NCBI GenBank assembly: GCA_050700835.1
Contig: JBOHDX010000015.1
Span: 1 to 64,000, forward strand
Direction of reading: 5' to 3'
From: JBOHDX01 sp050700835
GTDB lineage: Bacteria > Actinomycetota > Actinomycetes > Propionibacteriales > Nocardioidaceae
DNA: 64,000 nt
Numbering within the stretch: the stretch's first letter is position 1; each line of letters opens with the position of its first letter. The translations under genes and the position numbers were made by a program. The notes under the pieces were generated by a model. The model saw nothing but the letters and a program-made list of their open reading frames with translations. It ran no database searches and was not told the DNA's origin. Shown here in pieces: positions 26,139-34,949 of the stretch.

Positions 26139-26972
26139 TCACGCGGACGCGCTGGGGCGGGTCTCCGCGCGGAACTCGCCCGTCGAATGAGGGGCCCCGG
26201 GCGTACTCGTGCTCGGACCGGCGACTGCGGCATTCATCGCCGAGACGTCGGTGAAGCCGGCCGCGACGAGGGCCTCCAGCCCTGGGTCGTCGCACATAGT
26301 GTCGTCGACACCGTTCATCAGCCAACCCCGGGTCGGCGCCGGGCCGCCGACGCTCAGCAGCACGCGGCCGCGGTACTCCGTGGCGACCTTGACCAGTTCG
26401 TCGGCCTGGGCGGCACGTACCTCGATGTCCCGGGAGTCCCAGTGGGTGACGACCAGTCGCAGCCGGGCACCGGCCCGCTCGAGGTCGACCGCCAGCCACC
26501 CGCTGCGTGCACGCCGGCAGGCGGCGTAGGACCCGGCATCGACATCGACCACGGTCAGCCCCGCGTCGGCGTCGCACCTGAGCAACAAGGCGTCGCCGGT
26601 GGTGAACCCCGGCGCTCCGGGATCCCCCCAGCCGTCGCGCAGCCCCGTCGTGTGGCCGCTCTGCAGCACGACGTACGGCGACTCCGCCAGGGCCGCGGCA
26701 AGCGACTCCGGAAAGTTCGCCGCATCATCGATAGCGGAGTCCGAGTGGCCGGACTGGCTGACAGCGACGATGTCGAGACGCAACGCCCTGGCGACCCGCG
26801 CGACGACTCGAATCTCGGTGGCACCACCGCCGAGCGTCGGCTGGACGCTCCAACTACCCAAGGACATCGGGAACCCGACCCCGGATGTGACGTCTCCCGG
26901 GCTGAGGAAGCCATGACGCGCATAACCGAACCACAGCCAGGACGGACTTACCTGGCACCCCGTCATGCTCAC
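26139..26972 (-). CDS. EEP-fold-like protein 1 without catalytic motifs
   Basis: The 277-residue product resembles the endonuclease/exonuclease/phosphatase fold: an RLDIVAVSQSGHSDSAIDDA region, then SGWLAVDLERAGARLRLVV, THWDSRDIEVRAAQADELVK and GLEALVAAGFTDVSAMN. The glutamate of the usual QE motif is a Ser here, and the GDxN motif expected after THW is VLLSVGGPAP. The hydrolase centre appears lost. A paralog with the same losses lies at 35848-36708. GTG at 26972 or ATG at 26966 could start it; a conserved motif lies 30 bases upstream. Confidence 0.65.
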   Translation of the reverse strand: MSMTGCQVSPSWLWFGYARHGFLSPGDVTSGVGFPMSLGSWSVQPTLGGGATEIRVVARVARALRLDIVAVSQSGHSDSAIDDAANFPESLAAALAESPYVVLQSGHTTGLRDGWGDPGAPGFTTGDALLLRCDADAGLTVVDVDAGSYAACRRARSGWLAVDLERAGARLRLVVTHWDSRDIEVRAAQADELVKVATEYRGRVLLSVGGPAPTRGWLMNGVDDTMCDDPGLEALVAAGFTDVSAMNAAVAGPSTSTPGAPHSTGEFRAETRPSASA

Positions 26973-27001
26973 CCACCGCCGGGTCTCGCTCAGTCAAACG
27001 A

Positions 27002-27018
27002 TGCCAGGGTCTAGGGCA
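27002..27018 (-). promoter_or_regulatory. TGCCCYAGACCYYGGCA element upstream of EEP-like gene 1
   Basis: On the minus strand it reads TGCCCTAGACCCTGGCA. Close matches precede three other genes (35766-35782, 36745-36761 and, looser, 59486-59503). Confidence 0.65.
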
Positions 27019-27394
27019 AGGGCACGGGCCATTCGGGGACCCGCGTTTCGCCCACTCTAACCCGCTGGAACGCGGGTAACCACTGTCTGTCGCCCGCATT
27101 GTGGCGGGCCCCTCTGGCGGCCCTGTGGCGGACCCTGTGGCGGCCCTGTGGCGTCCCCGATGGTGACGAGGCTCGCCACTGACGTTGCGGCTCCGCACCG
27201 TGATCGGATCCGGGTCGAGCCGTCACGGACCGTGACCGCCGGCCACTGCCGTGGTTGGCCCTGTGACCGGTTCGGCCTGTCGCCGACCATGACCGCCGCG
27301 TCGATTGGGGTCCACCATCTTTTGCGCAAACTCAACCAATGCGAGTCACTTATGAGTGCGGGGTTTGATCGACGCCGGTGTTGTGGAGGACGCG
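27019..27394. other. intergenic region with a short tandem repeat
   Basis: No gene is seen between the EEP-like gene and the sugar transporter, which are divergently transcribed. Four units of the 11-base type CCCTGTGGCGG occupy 27110-27153. The rest should hold the transporter promoter, but no clear element is visible. Confidence 0.6.
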
Positions 27395-28807
27395 ATGACA
27401 GAGCAGGCCACGGGCGGTTTCATCCGAGGGATGCGTGACAGTGGCAACGGGCTGCTGGTCCGCGTCAGCGTCATTGCGGCCATCGGAGGGCTGCTGTTCG
27501 GCTACGACACGGGCGTGATCTCGGGCGCCCTGCTGTACATCAAGACGGACCTGCACGCCGGTACGTTCGAACAGCAGGCGATCGTGTCCTCGCTGCTGCT
27601 GGGGGCGATGCTCGGTGCGTTGGCTTCGGGCTACCTGGCTGACCGGATCAGCCGGAAGTGGACCAAGGTCCTGTCGGGCTCGGTATACGTGGTGGGTGCG
27701 ATCGGTTGTGCCTTGTCGGTGACGGCACCGATGTTGATCGGTTTCCGTTTCCTGCTGGGTCTGTCGGTCGGGACGGCGTCGTTCGTGGCCCCGCTGTACA
27801 TCTCGGAGGTGTCCCCACCACGCGTCCGGGGTGGCTTGGTGTCCTTCAATCAGCTGGCCATCACGACCGGAATCCTGGTCGCCTACCTGGTCAACTTCGC
27901 GTTCAAGGACGTCACGGCGAACTGGCGCTGGATGCTCGGAGTCGCGGCACTGCCCGGCGCAGCCCTCGCGGTCGGGATGCTGACGGTTCCACACACTCCG
28001 CGGTGGCTGGTCCAGGCCGGCCGCAAGGATGAGGCTCGCGGGACGTTGGAGCGGCTGCGTGACGGGGACGACGACGCCGATGTCGACGGGGAGCTCGACG
28101 ACATCGAGGAGGCGAATCGCGCGGAGCGCGGATCCAAGGTCACGCACCTGCTGCGGCCGCGACTGCGGCCGATGCTGATCGTCGGCCTCGGGCTGGCGAT
28201 CTTCCAGCAGTTCGTGGGCGTGAACACGGTGATCTACTACGCTCCGACGATCCTGTCCGACACCGGCCTGTCCAACGGAAGCGCGCTGGGCGCCACCGTT
28301 CTGGTCGGCGTCGTGAACCTGGCGTTCACGATCGTCGCGGTCCTGCTGCTGGACCGGGTGGGCCGACGCGGCCTGCTGCTGACCGGGACCGTCGGCCTCC
28401 TCTTGGGGCTGCTGATCCTGGGGATCTTCTTCAGCTCCGCAACCCTGCAGAAGCAGGCGGGCTATCTCGCGCTCATCGGGCTGCTTGTCTTCATCGCGTC
28501 GTTCGCCATCGGGCTCGGACCCGTGTTCTGGCTGATGATCTCCGAGGTCTTCCCGGTGGGGGTACGCAGTACCGCGATGTCGGTGTGCACGATCGCCAAC
28601 TGGGGGGCGAACTTCCTGGTGGCGCAGACGTTCTTGACCCTTGGCGGCCTGATCACCCGACAAGGCGTGTTCTTTCTGTACGCAGGGTTCGCCGTCCTCG
28701 CGATCGCCTTCTTCGCAGCCCTGGTGCCGGAGACCAAGGACCGTACCTTGGAGTCGATCCAGGACGACCTGGTCGGCGATGGCGATCCCGAGCCGGCAAC
28801 CACGTGA
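27395..28807 (+). CDS. MFS sugar porter (sugar:H+ symporter)
   Basis: The 470-residue protein has 12 membrane helices and the sugar porter signatures: GGLLFGYDTGVISGAL in helix 1, RISRKWTKVLSG after helix 2, PLYISEVSPPRVRGGLVSFN (PESPR-like), QQFVGVNTVIYYAPTIL in helix 7 and VPETKDRTLESIQ at the C-terminus. It is closest to bacterial XylE/GalP-type symporters; the specific sugar is not evident. GGAGG five bases upstream fixes the ATG at 27395. Confidence 0.92.
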   Translation: MTEQATGGFIRGMRDSGNGLLVRVSVIAAIGGLLFGYDTGVISGALLYIKTDLHAGTFEQQAIVSSLLLGAMLGALASGYLADRISRKWTKVLSGSVYVVGAIGCALSVTAPMLIGFRFLLGLSVGTASFVAPLYISEVSPPRVRGGLVSFNQLAITTGILVAYLVNFAFKDVTANWRWMLGVAALPGAALAVGMLTVPHTPRWLVQAGRKDEARGTLERLRDGDDDADVDGELDDIEEANRAERGSKVTHLLRPRLRPMLIVGLGLAIFQQFVGVNTVIYYAPTILSDTGLSNGSALGATVLVGVVNLAFTIVAVLLLDRVGRRGLLLTGTVGLLLGLLILGIFFSSATLQKQAGYLALIGLLVFIASFAIGLGPVFWLMISEVFPVGVRSTAMSVCTIANWGANFLVAQTFLTLGGLITRQGVFFLYAGFAVLAIAFFAALVPETKDRTLESIQDDLVGDGDPEPATT

Positions 28808-28938
28808 TCGTCGTGTCGTCGGGTCCCCCGCTCGGGCGCCCCTCGTGTCGAGCGCAGTTCTAACGAAGCGTCACGGTCGGCGTGCGTCCGGCTGCGCCTG
28901 CTGAGATTGTTCTGGTAGTCGACGGACAGGGGCGAGGC

Positions 28939-29937
28939 GTGAGCGAGCACCCCGAGCCGCAGTGGCTCGATCTCGATGCGGTGCGTGCCGCCCTGGTGCC
29001 GCTGCCGATGCCCGGCAGCGGACGAACCCTCGATCGTTGGCGTGGGTTGGCCGCGCTGGGCCGAGCCGACCTGTGCCTGGCGAAGCTGGTGGAACCACAC
29101 CACGACGCCACCGCCATCCTGGCCGAGCTCGGAGGGCCGAGCCAGACGGCCGGTGACGTGTGGGCGGTGTGGGCGGCCGAGCCGCCGGGCAGCGTCTTGA
29201 AAGCGGCCGCGGGTCGCGACGGTTGGCGGCTCGATGGCAGCAAGCCGTTCTGCTCCGGTGGAGGTCTCGTCACATCCGCACTGGTCACCGCCGCGGCAGA
29301 CGGGGAGTCGGGACTTTTCGCGGTCGACCTGACCGAGCAACGCGACCGACAGCGGCGGATCGAGGTGGGTCCTTCAGCCTGGGTCGGTCCTGGCATGCGG
29401 CGCGCCGACACGCGCACGTTGACGTTCCACGACGTACCCGCCGAGCCGGTGGGCGGGCTCGGCGGCTACACGGCCCGGCCCGGGTTCTGGCACGGGTCGA
29501 TCGGGGTTGCGGCCTGTTGGTACGGCGGGGCCGACGCCATCGCCCAAACCCTTCGATCGACCGCGGAGAGACGGGACCTCAACCCGCACGCGCTTGCTCA
29601 CCTGGGCGCGGTCACCAGCGTTCTCGATCGGTCTTGGGCCCATCTGAGCTCTGCCGCCGAACAGATCGACTCGTGGGGCCGTGCCACCTCGGCCGGCGCC
29701 GAACCGGAGCGGGTGGACCTCGCCCGGCGACTGGCCGAGTCAGTACGAGCCACCGTCGTCGACGCCGTCGAGCAGGTGGTCGCACGGGTGGGCCGAGCGC
29801 TCGGGCCGGCGCCACTGGCGTTCGACGCCGCGCACGCTCACCGGGTCAGTGACCTGCAGACGTTCGTGCGCCAGCACCACGCCGAGACCGACCTGGCAGC
29901 GCTCGGCGCCCTGGTGTCCAAGGCCGAGCGGCGGTGA
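28939..29937 (+). CDS. acyl-CoA dehydrogenase-like protein (operon gene 1)
   Basis: The 332-residue product is shorter than the usual 380. It has the middle-domain pattern of the family, GWRLDGSKPFCSGGGLVTSA, then FHDVPAEPVGGLGGYTARPG and a helical C-terminal half with ALAHLGAVTSVLDRSWAHL and FVRQHHAETDL. The N-terminal domain is reduced. It may act on a carrier- or CoA-bound intermediate or a nitrogen compound. The GTG at 28939 has a GGGGCGAGG sequence upstream; GTG 28882 is possible. Its stop overlaps the next gene (GTGA), making it the first of four coupled genes. Confidence 0.8.
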   Translation: MSEHPEPQWLDLDAVRAALVPLPMPGSGRTLDRWRGLAALGRADLCLAKLVEPHHDATAILAELGGPSQTAGDVWAVWAAEPPGSVLKAAAGRDGWRLDGSKPFCSGGGLVTSALVTAAADGESGLFAVDLTEQRDRQRRIEVGPSAWVGPGMRRADTRTLTFHDVPAEPVGGLGGYTARPGFWHGSIGVAACWYGGADAIAQTLRSTAERRDLNPHALAHLGAVTSVLDRSWAHLSSAAEQIDSWGRATSAGAEPERVDLARRLAESVRATVVDAVEQVVARVGRALGPAPLAFDAAHAHRVSDLQTFVRQHHAETDLAALGALVSKAERR

Positions 29938-30755
29938 GCGTGCGCCAGGATCGCCGACCACTTCGCGGCCAGGTCGACCAGTCCGGGCATCGCCCGTTCC
30001 CAGGCCCGCCTCGTCCGGCGCAGGCGGGCGCGGTGTGGGACCACACGCCTGAAGACAGGTGGAGCCAGGTCGAGTGGACGACGTGTCCAGTGGCCGAGCT
30101 TCCTCCCAGCCACGCCGTGGTGGTGGTGCTGGCCGCCCACCCAGATGACGAGGTGCTCGCGCTCGGCGGCATGCTCGCCGAGCTGTCGGCCCGGGGCTGC
30201 GACCTCGCGTTCGTCACCGCGACCGACGGAGAGGCCTGCCACCCGCACAGTCCGACCATCAGTCCGGCCGCGATGGCGCGCGTCCGTGCCCGCGAGCTGG
30301 TCGACGCGCTGCACGAGCTGGGCGTTGCGCTGCCCCGAATCGAACGGCTGCATCTGCCGGACGGGATGCTCGAGCGTCACCGGTCACAGCTCGCACAACG
30401 GCTGGACCTGTGCATCAACGGCGCCGATCTGGTGCTGGCTCCCTGGCGCCACGACGGCCATCCCGACCACGACGTCGTCGGCGACCTCTGCTCAGATCTG
30501 TGCGGCTCGGCCGTGACCTTGTGGGAGTACCCGGTGTGGACGTGGCACTGGGCCGAGCCCGGTGACGAACGCGTGCCGTGGTCATGCGCGGCCAGGATCC
30601 CGCTGAGCGACACCGTCCAGGCTGCCAAACGTGCGGCGATCGCCCGTTTCGCCAGCCAGACCCGGCCGCTGTCGGAGGCGCCGGCCGATGCAGCGATCCT
30701 CCCGGCGCCGATGCTCGCGCACTTCGACCGGCCGTTCGAGGTCGTGTTCCGGTGA
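29934..30755 (+). CDS. PIG-L family deacetylase (operon gene 2)
   Basis: This 273-residue protein has the zinc motif AAHPDDEVLALGGMLAELSA and the distal HPDHDVVGDL, as in LmbE/MshB-type N-acetylglucosaminyl deacetylases. An N-terminal extension of about 60 residues precedes the domain. Family members remove acetyl groups from GlcNAc conjugates such as mycothiol precursors or glycolipids. The GTG start overlaps the previous stop, and its own stop overlaps the methyltransferase start. Confidence 0.9.
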   Translation: MSVRQDRRPLRGQVDQSGHRPFPGPPRPAQAGAVWDHTPEDRWSQVEWTTCPVAELPPSHAVVVVLAAHPDDEVLALGGMLAELSARGCDLAFVTATDGEACHPHSPTISPAAMARVRARELVDALHELGVALPRIERLHLPDGMLERHRSQLAQRLDLCINGADLVLAPWRHDGHPDHDVVGDLCSDLCGSAVTLWEYPVWTWHWAEPGDERVPWSCAARIPLSDTVQAAKRAAIARFASQTRPLSEAPADAAILPAPMLAHFDRPFEVVFR

Positions 30756-31318
30756 CGTCGCCGCACTACTTCGACGCCCTCTACGCAGCCGCGGACGATC
30801 CATGGGGACTGGCGAGCAGACCGTACGAAGCACGCAAGTACGCCCTGAGCGTGGCCTGCCTGCCACGACCGCGCTATCGGCGAGGGTTCGAGCCCGGCTG
30901 CTCGATCGGCATCCTGACCGCACAGCTGGCGGGTCGTTGTGACGAGCTGATCGCCTGGGACGGTGCCGAGTCCGCGGTACGTCAGGCTCGCGCCAGGGTC
31001 ACGTCGTCGCACGTGCGGATTGAGCATGCCCGGATTCCTTCGGCGTGGCCGGCCGGCACGTTCGACCTGATCGTGATCTCCGAGCTGTTGTACTTCCTGG
31101 ACCGACCCGACCGCCAGGCCGTCGTCACCCAGGCGATCGAGTCGTTGCAGCCGAGCGGTCACCTGCTCGCGGTGCACTGGAGGCACCGGTTCGACCAGGC
31201 GCCCGGCAACGGCGACGAAGCACATGCCGAGCTGCTGGACCAGCCGCGACTTGCGGTCCAGGTCGAACACGTCGAGGCCGACTTCTTGCTGCACGTACTG
31301 ATCCGGAGCGACTCGTGA
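30752..31318 (+). CDS. NodS-like SAM methyltransferase (operon gene 3)
   Basis: The 188-residue enzyme reads YFDALYAAADDPWGLASRPY at the start, the NodS-like opening. Motif I EPGCSIGILTAQLAGR and TFDLIVISELLYFLDRP follow. NodS N-methylates deacetylated chitooligosaccharide, which fits the neighbouring deacetylase: remove acetyl, then methylate the amine. This is inference from family and order. It is coupled on both sides by GTGA overlaps. Confidence 0.85.
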   Translation: MTSPHYFDALYAAADDPWGLASRPYEARKYALSVACLPRPRYRRGFEPGCSIGILTAQLAGRCDELIAWDGAESAVRQARARVTSSHVRIEHARIPSAWPAGTFDLIVISELLYFLDRPDRQAVVTQAIESLQPSGHLLAVHWRHRFDQAPGNGDEAHAELLDQPRLAVQVEHVEADFLLHVLIRSDS

Positions 31319-32100
31319 GGGCGCGCGGTGCCGACCCCGGCCATCGCGAGGTCGCGGCAGCGGTCGACCTGCCGGGATCGGCCACGCCGGTTGCCTCGCT
31401 GCGGGACGTGGTGCACGCCATCGGCGTGGTGGTCCCCGCCCACAACGAGCAGGCGATGATCGGCGGCTGTCTCGCCGCGATCAACGCTGCGGCCGGGCAG
31501 GCACGGTCCCACGGGATCGCCGTCTGCACCGTGGTGGTGGCCGACGACTGCACCGACGCCACCGCGAGTGTGGCCCAAGCCAACGGCGCGCTGGTGGTGC
31601 GGCTGCGCAGTCGTCGAGTCGGCGAGGTCCGCGACGCCGGCGCCCGCCGGGTTCTGCGACAGTACGCATCGGTGCCGGCGAACCGGCTGTGGCTGGCCCA
31701 CACCGACGCCGACTCACGCGTCTCACCAAGGTGGCTACTGGCTCAGACGCGGGCCGCGCGTTCGGGAGCCCAGGCATTCCTTGGCACCGTCGCTCTGGAC
31801 CCTGCCGACCCCGCCTTCAGCGACCTGCACTGGCGATGGGTCCACCAGTACGCGCTGGCCGCCCGCGTCGCTCGTACCCATGGCCACGTGCACGGCGCCA
31901 ACTTCGGCGTCCGGGCCGACGCCTATCTTGCCGCTGGCGGATTCGCCGCGAAGCCGCTGCACGAGGACCGACTTCTGGTGCAACGACTGAAGGACGTCGG
32001 CGCGGTGTTGGCCTGGATCGACGACGAGCCGGTCTGCACCTCGGCCCGACTGACGTCGCGCACTCCCGGGGGTGTCAGCGCCGACCTGAGAGCGCTCTGA
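31315..32100 (+). CDS. GT2 glycosyltransferase (operon gene 4)
   Basis: The 261-residue protein has the GT-A landmarks IGVVVPAHNEQAMIGGCLAA, VVVADDCTDATASVAQA, the DxD-like WLAHTDADSRVSPRWL, GANFGVRADAYLAAGGF and HEDRLLVQRLKDVG. No transmembrane helix is present. It is the last of four coupled genes. It likely transfers a sugar to a small acceptor that the other enzymes modify. Confidence 0.9.
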   Translation: MRARGADPGHREVAAAVDLPGSATPVASLRDVVHAIGVVVPAHNEQAMIGGCLAAINAAAGQARSHGIAVCTVVVADDCTDATASVAQANGALVVRLRSRRVGEVRDAGARRVLRQYASVPANRLWLAHTDADSRVSPRWLLAQTRAARSGAQAFLGTVALDPADPAFSDLHWRWVHQYALAARVARTHGHVHGANFGVRADAYLAAGGFAAKPLHEDRLLVQRLKDVGAVLAWIDDEPVCTSARLTSRTPGGVSADLRAL

Positions 32101-32124
32101 CCTCGACCCCCGGGTTCGGCCCCG

Positions 32125-32159
32125 GGTTCGGGTTGCAGCCCGGCTGACCTGGGATGACG
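32125..32159 (+). promoter_or_regulatory. conserved GGTTCGRGTTGC promoter-like element A
   Basis: GGTTCGGGTTGCA starts exactly 35 bases before an ATG at 32160. The same box and spacing occur at 37908 and 63369. The position fits a -35 box of a leaderless promoter. The region through 32221 also matches 37908-38004 base for base in length. Confidence 0.65.
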
Positions 32160-32318
32160 ATGGCTATACCTTCGAGGCGGTCATCACGGTCACGCACTTG
32201 TACTGTCTCGAACCAGAGGGGCTTTGGGGAGGCGACCCGGAGCCCCTCGACCATGTGTCCACCACCACCGCCGGTCCGGTCCCGCAGCCAGGCTCGCGTG
32301 AGTGGCAGGTGTCCGTGA
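32160..32318 (+). CDS. possible leader peptide A (52 codons)
   Basis: A leaderless ORF starts at the ATG of element A. It begins MAIPSRRSSRSRTCTVSNQ, alike in its first 17 positions to the 18-codon ORF at 37943-37999 (MSISSRQPAWSRTLTAAK). It has no ribosome-binding site. It may be a cis-acting leader for the Rho-N-like gene downstream. Confidence 0.4.
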   Translation: MAIPSRRSSRSRTCTVSNQRGFGEATRSPSTMCPPPPPVRSRSQARVSGRCP

Positions 32319-32358
32319 TCGCACGATCTTGACGATCCTCTCAGCCACGGAGGTTGCC

Positions 32359-32631
32359 ATGCCAGGCAGGAAGAAGCCGGGACCCAGCGTCAAGGACGAC
32401 GCGATGTATGAGGAGCTGCGCAAACAGGGCAATAGCAAGGAGAAGTCCGCGCGGATCGCCAACTCCGCCGCCAACACCTCGCGCCGCAAGATCGGCCAGA
32501 AGGGCGGGTCGTCCCCGTCGTACGAGGACTGGACCAAGCAGGACCTGTACCAGCGGGCGAAGACGATCGGTGTTGAAGGCCGTTCGTCGATGAGCAAGCC
32601 CCAGCTGATCAAGGCACTGCGCAACAGCTGA
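32359..32631 (+). CDS. small basic DUF7218-like / Rho N-terminal-like protein
   Basis: This 90-residue Lys-rich protein begins PGRKKPGPSVKDDAMYEELR and has KQGNSKEKSARIANSAANTS and a C-terminal YEDWTKQDLYQRAKTIGVEG then SMSKPQLIKALRNS. The end is a SAP/Rho-N-type helix-extended-helix that often binds nucleic acid. GGAGG precedes the ATG at 32359. It stands alone between a promoter-like element and a TetR gene. Confidence 0.8.
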   Translation: MPGRKKPGPSVKDDAMYEELRKQGNSKEKSARIANSAANTSRRKIGQKGGSSPSYEDWTKQDLYQRAKTIGVEGRSSMSKPQLIKALRNS

Positions 32632-32693
32632 CGGACGTCAGCGGGGCGCCCAAGTCACATCGACCACAACACCCCGGGAACGCTTCTCTAGCC

Positions 32694-32722
32694 TTGACAG
32701 CCGAGTCGCCGTACCCCATCCT
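32694..32722 (+). promoter_or_regulatory. TetR gene promoter
   Basis: TTGACA at 32694-32699 is 17 bases from CATCCT at 32717-32722, and the ATG at 32730 follows seven bases later. This suggests a leaderless transcript. Confidence 0.5.
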
Positions 32723-32737
32723 TCTAACTATGTTAGA
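32723..32737. promoter_or_regulatory. perfect inverted repeat operator at the tetR start
   Basis: TCTAAC-TAT-GTTAGA is a perfect 6-base dyad whose centre covers the start codon. Its place between promoter and gene is what is expected for autoregulation by the TetR protein. Confidence 0.65.
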
Positions 32738-33338
32738 CGTTTCGAATCGCGATAGACAACGCGAACGGCGTGAGGCCACAAGGACGGAGATTCTCAGCGC
32801 GGCTTGGGCCATCGCCCGCGACAAGGGCCTCGCCGACCTGACGCTGCGCGATGTCGGCGCTCGCATCGGCATGCGCGCACCGTCGCTCTACTCCTACTTC
32901 GAGTCCAAGAACGCCATCTACGACGCGATGTTCGGTCAAGCCTGGAGCGGGTGCCTGGCCAGCTTCGCCGAGCTCGAGTCGACACTGCCGCGCTCACCGC
33001 GCGGCAGACTGAAGAAGATCGCCAGGGCGTTCTTCGACTACGCCGTCGCGGACCTGGCCCGTCACCAGTTGATGAACCAGCGCACCATTCCAGGCTTCGT
33101 CCCCAGCGCCGCGGCGTACGCACCGGCCGTGGAGGTCCTCGAACGCGCCCGCGCCCAGGTGTCCCGCTGCGGGATCCATGCGGCGGAGCAGTTCGACCTC
33201 TACACGGCGCTGATCGGTGGCCTGATCGACGCCCAGCAAGCCAATGACCCGGGCGGTCACCGGTGGTCTGACCTGCTCGACGAAGCCATGGACATGCTCG
33301 CCGATCACTCCGGACTACCCCGATCCAGCAGGAGATGA
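32730..33338 (+). CDS. TetR-family transcriptional repressor
   Basis: The 202-residue regulator has an N-terminal helix-turn-helix (EILSAAWAIARDKGLADLTL, RDVGARIGMRAPSLYSYFES) and an all-helical ligand domain ending with YTALIGGLIDAQQANDPGG. It probably represses itself and the MDMPI-family gene that starts one base after its stop. The ligand is unknown. The operator overlapping the start codon supports autoregulation. Confidence 0.9.
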   Translation: MLDVSNRDRQRERREATRTEILSAAWAIARDKGLADLTLRDVGARIGMRAPSLYSYFESKNAIYDAMFGQAWSGCLASFAELESTLPRSPRGRLKKIARAFFDYAVADLARHQLMNQRTIPGFVPSAAAYAPAVEVLERARAQVSRCGIHAAEQFDLYTALIGGLIDAQQANDPGGHRWSDLLDEAMDMLADHSGLPRSSRR

Positions 33339-33339
33339 C

Positions 33340-34107
33340 ATGATCCCGACCCGCTCGGCCACACCAGTCGCCACCCGGCCACGTACCTCGACTCTCGATC
33401 GGTCGTCACTGATGCGCCTGGCCGCAACCGAGTACGACCGCTTTGCCGCGCTACTGCGGAGCCTGGCGCCGGAGGAGTGGACACGACCCACCGCGTGTCC
33501 AGATTGGGACGTCCGGGCAATGGCCGCACACACACTAGGCATGGCAGAGATGGCGGCCTCCATCCGGGAAGGACGTCGGCAACAGAAGGCCGCGACCAAG
33601 CGCGGCGGCGCCTTCCTCGACGCCCTGACCGCGCTCCAGGTGGAAGAACGAACCCACCTCACAGCCGATCAGCTGACCCAGCGGTACGAGACGATCGGAC
33701 CGCGCGCGGCCCGAGCAAGGCGACGTACGCCCGGTCTCATCCGCCGTCACGCGATGCCTGTGCCACAGGTCGTCGCCGGCCAGCCCGAAACCTGGACCTT
33801 CGGCTACCTGATCGACACCATCCTGACCCGCGACCCATGGATGCACCGCATCGACATCACCCGGGCCACCGGCCGCCATCTCAACCTCACGGACGACCAT
33901 GACGGCGCGATCGTCGCCGACGTCGTCACCGAGTGGGCGGCCAGGCACGCCGCCGCCTGCCACCTCGACCTGACCGGCCCGGCCGGAGGGACCTGGACGT
34001 TGGGCAACGGCGGCCCAAGGATCGAGCTTGACGCCATCGAGTTCTGCCGAACGCTGTCAGGCCGCGGGCATGCCACTGGTCTGCTCACGACCCAGGTGCC
34101 CTTCTGA
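33340..34107 (+). CDS. mycothiol-dependent MDMPI-family protein
   Basis: The 255-residue protein reads LAATEYDRFAALLRSLAPEE then WTRPTACPDWDVRAMAAHTL, the conserved opening of maleylpyruvate isomerase/mycothiol-dependent enzymes. A C-terminal DWM-type region has DPWMHRIDITRATGRHLNL. These proteins use mycothiol as a cofactor for isomerisation or conjugation, possibly detoxification under TetR control. AGGAGATGAC precedes the ATG. Confidence 0.85.
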   Translation: MIPTRSATPVATRPRTSTLDRSSLMRLAATEYDRFAALLRSLAPEEWTRPTACPDWDVRAMAAHTLGMAEMAASIREGRRQQKAATKRGGAFLDALTALQVEERTHLTADQLTQRYETIGPRAARARRRTPGLIRRHAMPVPQVVAGQPETWTFGYLIDTILTRDPWMHRIDITRATGRHLNLTDDHDGAIVADVVTEWAARHAAACHLDLTGPAGGTWTLGNGGPRIELDAIEFCRTLSGRGHATGLLTTQVPF

Positions 34108-34192
34108 TCGGGCCAGGACCCACCGAGCGGCCGACCTCACCGCGACCCGCGCCGATTCCCCGACGCCAAGGAAACGGGCCAGCGCTCAGCGC

Positions 34193-34921
34193 TCAGCGAT
34201 CAGTCAGGTCGGGCAGCCCGGCGGGGTCGTTGACGATCGACTCGGCGAGCTGGCTGATTCGACGGTTGTGCTGCCGGGCGTACGCACGCATCAGCACGAA
34301 CGCCTCGTCGACGCCGATGCCACGCCTCTGCGCGAGTGCACCTTTGGCCTGCTCCAGCACGATCCGGCTACGCAGTGCTCGTCGCAGCTGCTCGGCGACG
34401 ATCTCGGCGCGAGCGATGGCGCGTTCTTGCAGTAGGCCGATGGTGGCGACGTCGGAGAGTGCCTGCACGATGTGCACGTCCCGCTCAGACATCTGACCGA
34501 CCTGGGCCCCGAACAGGTTCAGCGCTCCGATGGCCTCGCCGCGCAACCGTAGCGGGAAGGCGTGCACCGACTGGAACCCCGCCGACACCGCTCGCGGCGC
34601 GAACTGCGGCCAGCGGCCGGCGGCGTCTGACAGATGTGCGTTGATCACCGGCGCGGCCTGGCGATAGCAGTCCTGGCACGGCCCTTCGCGGGTCTGCACC
34701 TGGAAGAGCTCCAGCATCTTGGCGCTCTCGTCGCTGGCGGCGACGAACTGCAGCAGGCCCTCGGCATCGGCGAGCAGCAACCCGGCCGCATCGGTGTTGG
34801 CGACCTCAGTGGTACGGGCGGTCACCATCGCCATGAACTCGATCACGTCGAACTCGTCGACGAGGGTGTCGGCGACCTCGACGAACACCTTGACCAAGCG
34901 TTCAGTCGACACCTGACTCAT
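34193..34921 (-). CDS. GAF-ANTAR RNA-binding regulator 1
   Basis: The 242-residue protein has an N-terminal GAF domain (about residues 10-160; VTARTTEVANTDAAGLLLAD, REGPCQDCYRQAAPV, VHAFPLRLRGEAIGALNLFG). A C-terminal ANTAR domain follows (RALRSRIVLEQAKGALAQRR, FVLMRAYARQHNRRISQLAE). ANTAR proteins bind paired RNA hairpins and prevent termination. It is encoded 28 bp after the paralog at 34950-35678, so the two are probably one transcript. Confidence 0.9.
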   Translation of the reverse strand: MSQVSTERLVKVFVEVADTLVDEFDVIEFMAMVTARTTEVANTDAAGLLLADAEGLLQFVAASDESAKMLELFQVQTREGPCQDCYRQAAPVINAHLSDAAGRWPQFAPRAVSAGFQSVHAFPLRLRGEAIGALNLFGAQVGQMSERDVHIVQALSDVATIGLLQERAIARAEIVAEQLRRALRSRIVLEQAKGALAQRRGIGVDEAFVLMRAYARQHNRRISQLAESIVNDPAGLPDLTDR

Positions 34922-34949
34922 CAGCCACACCTCCCGATATCGACGCTGT

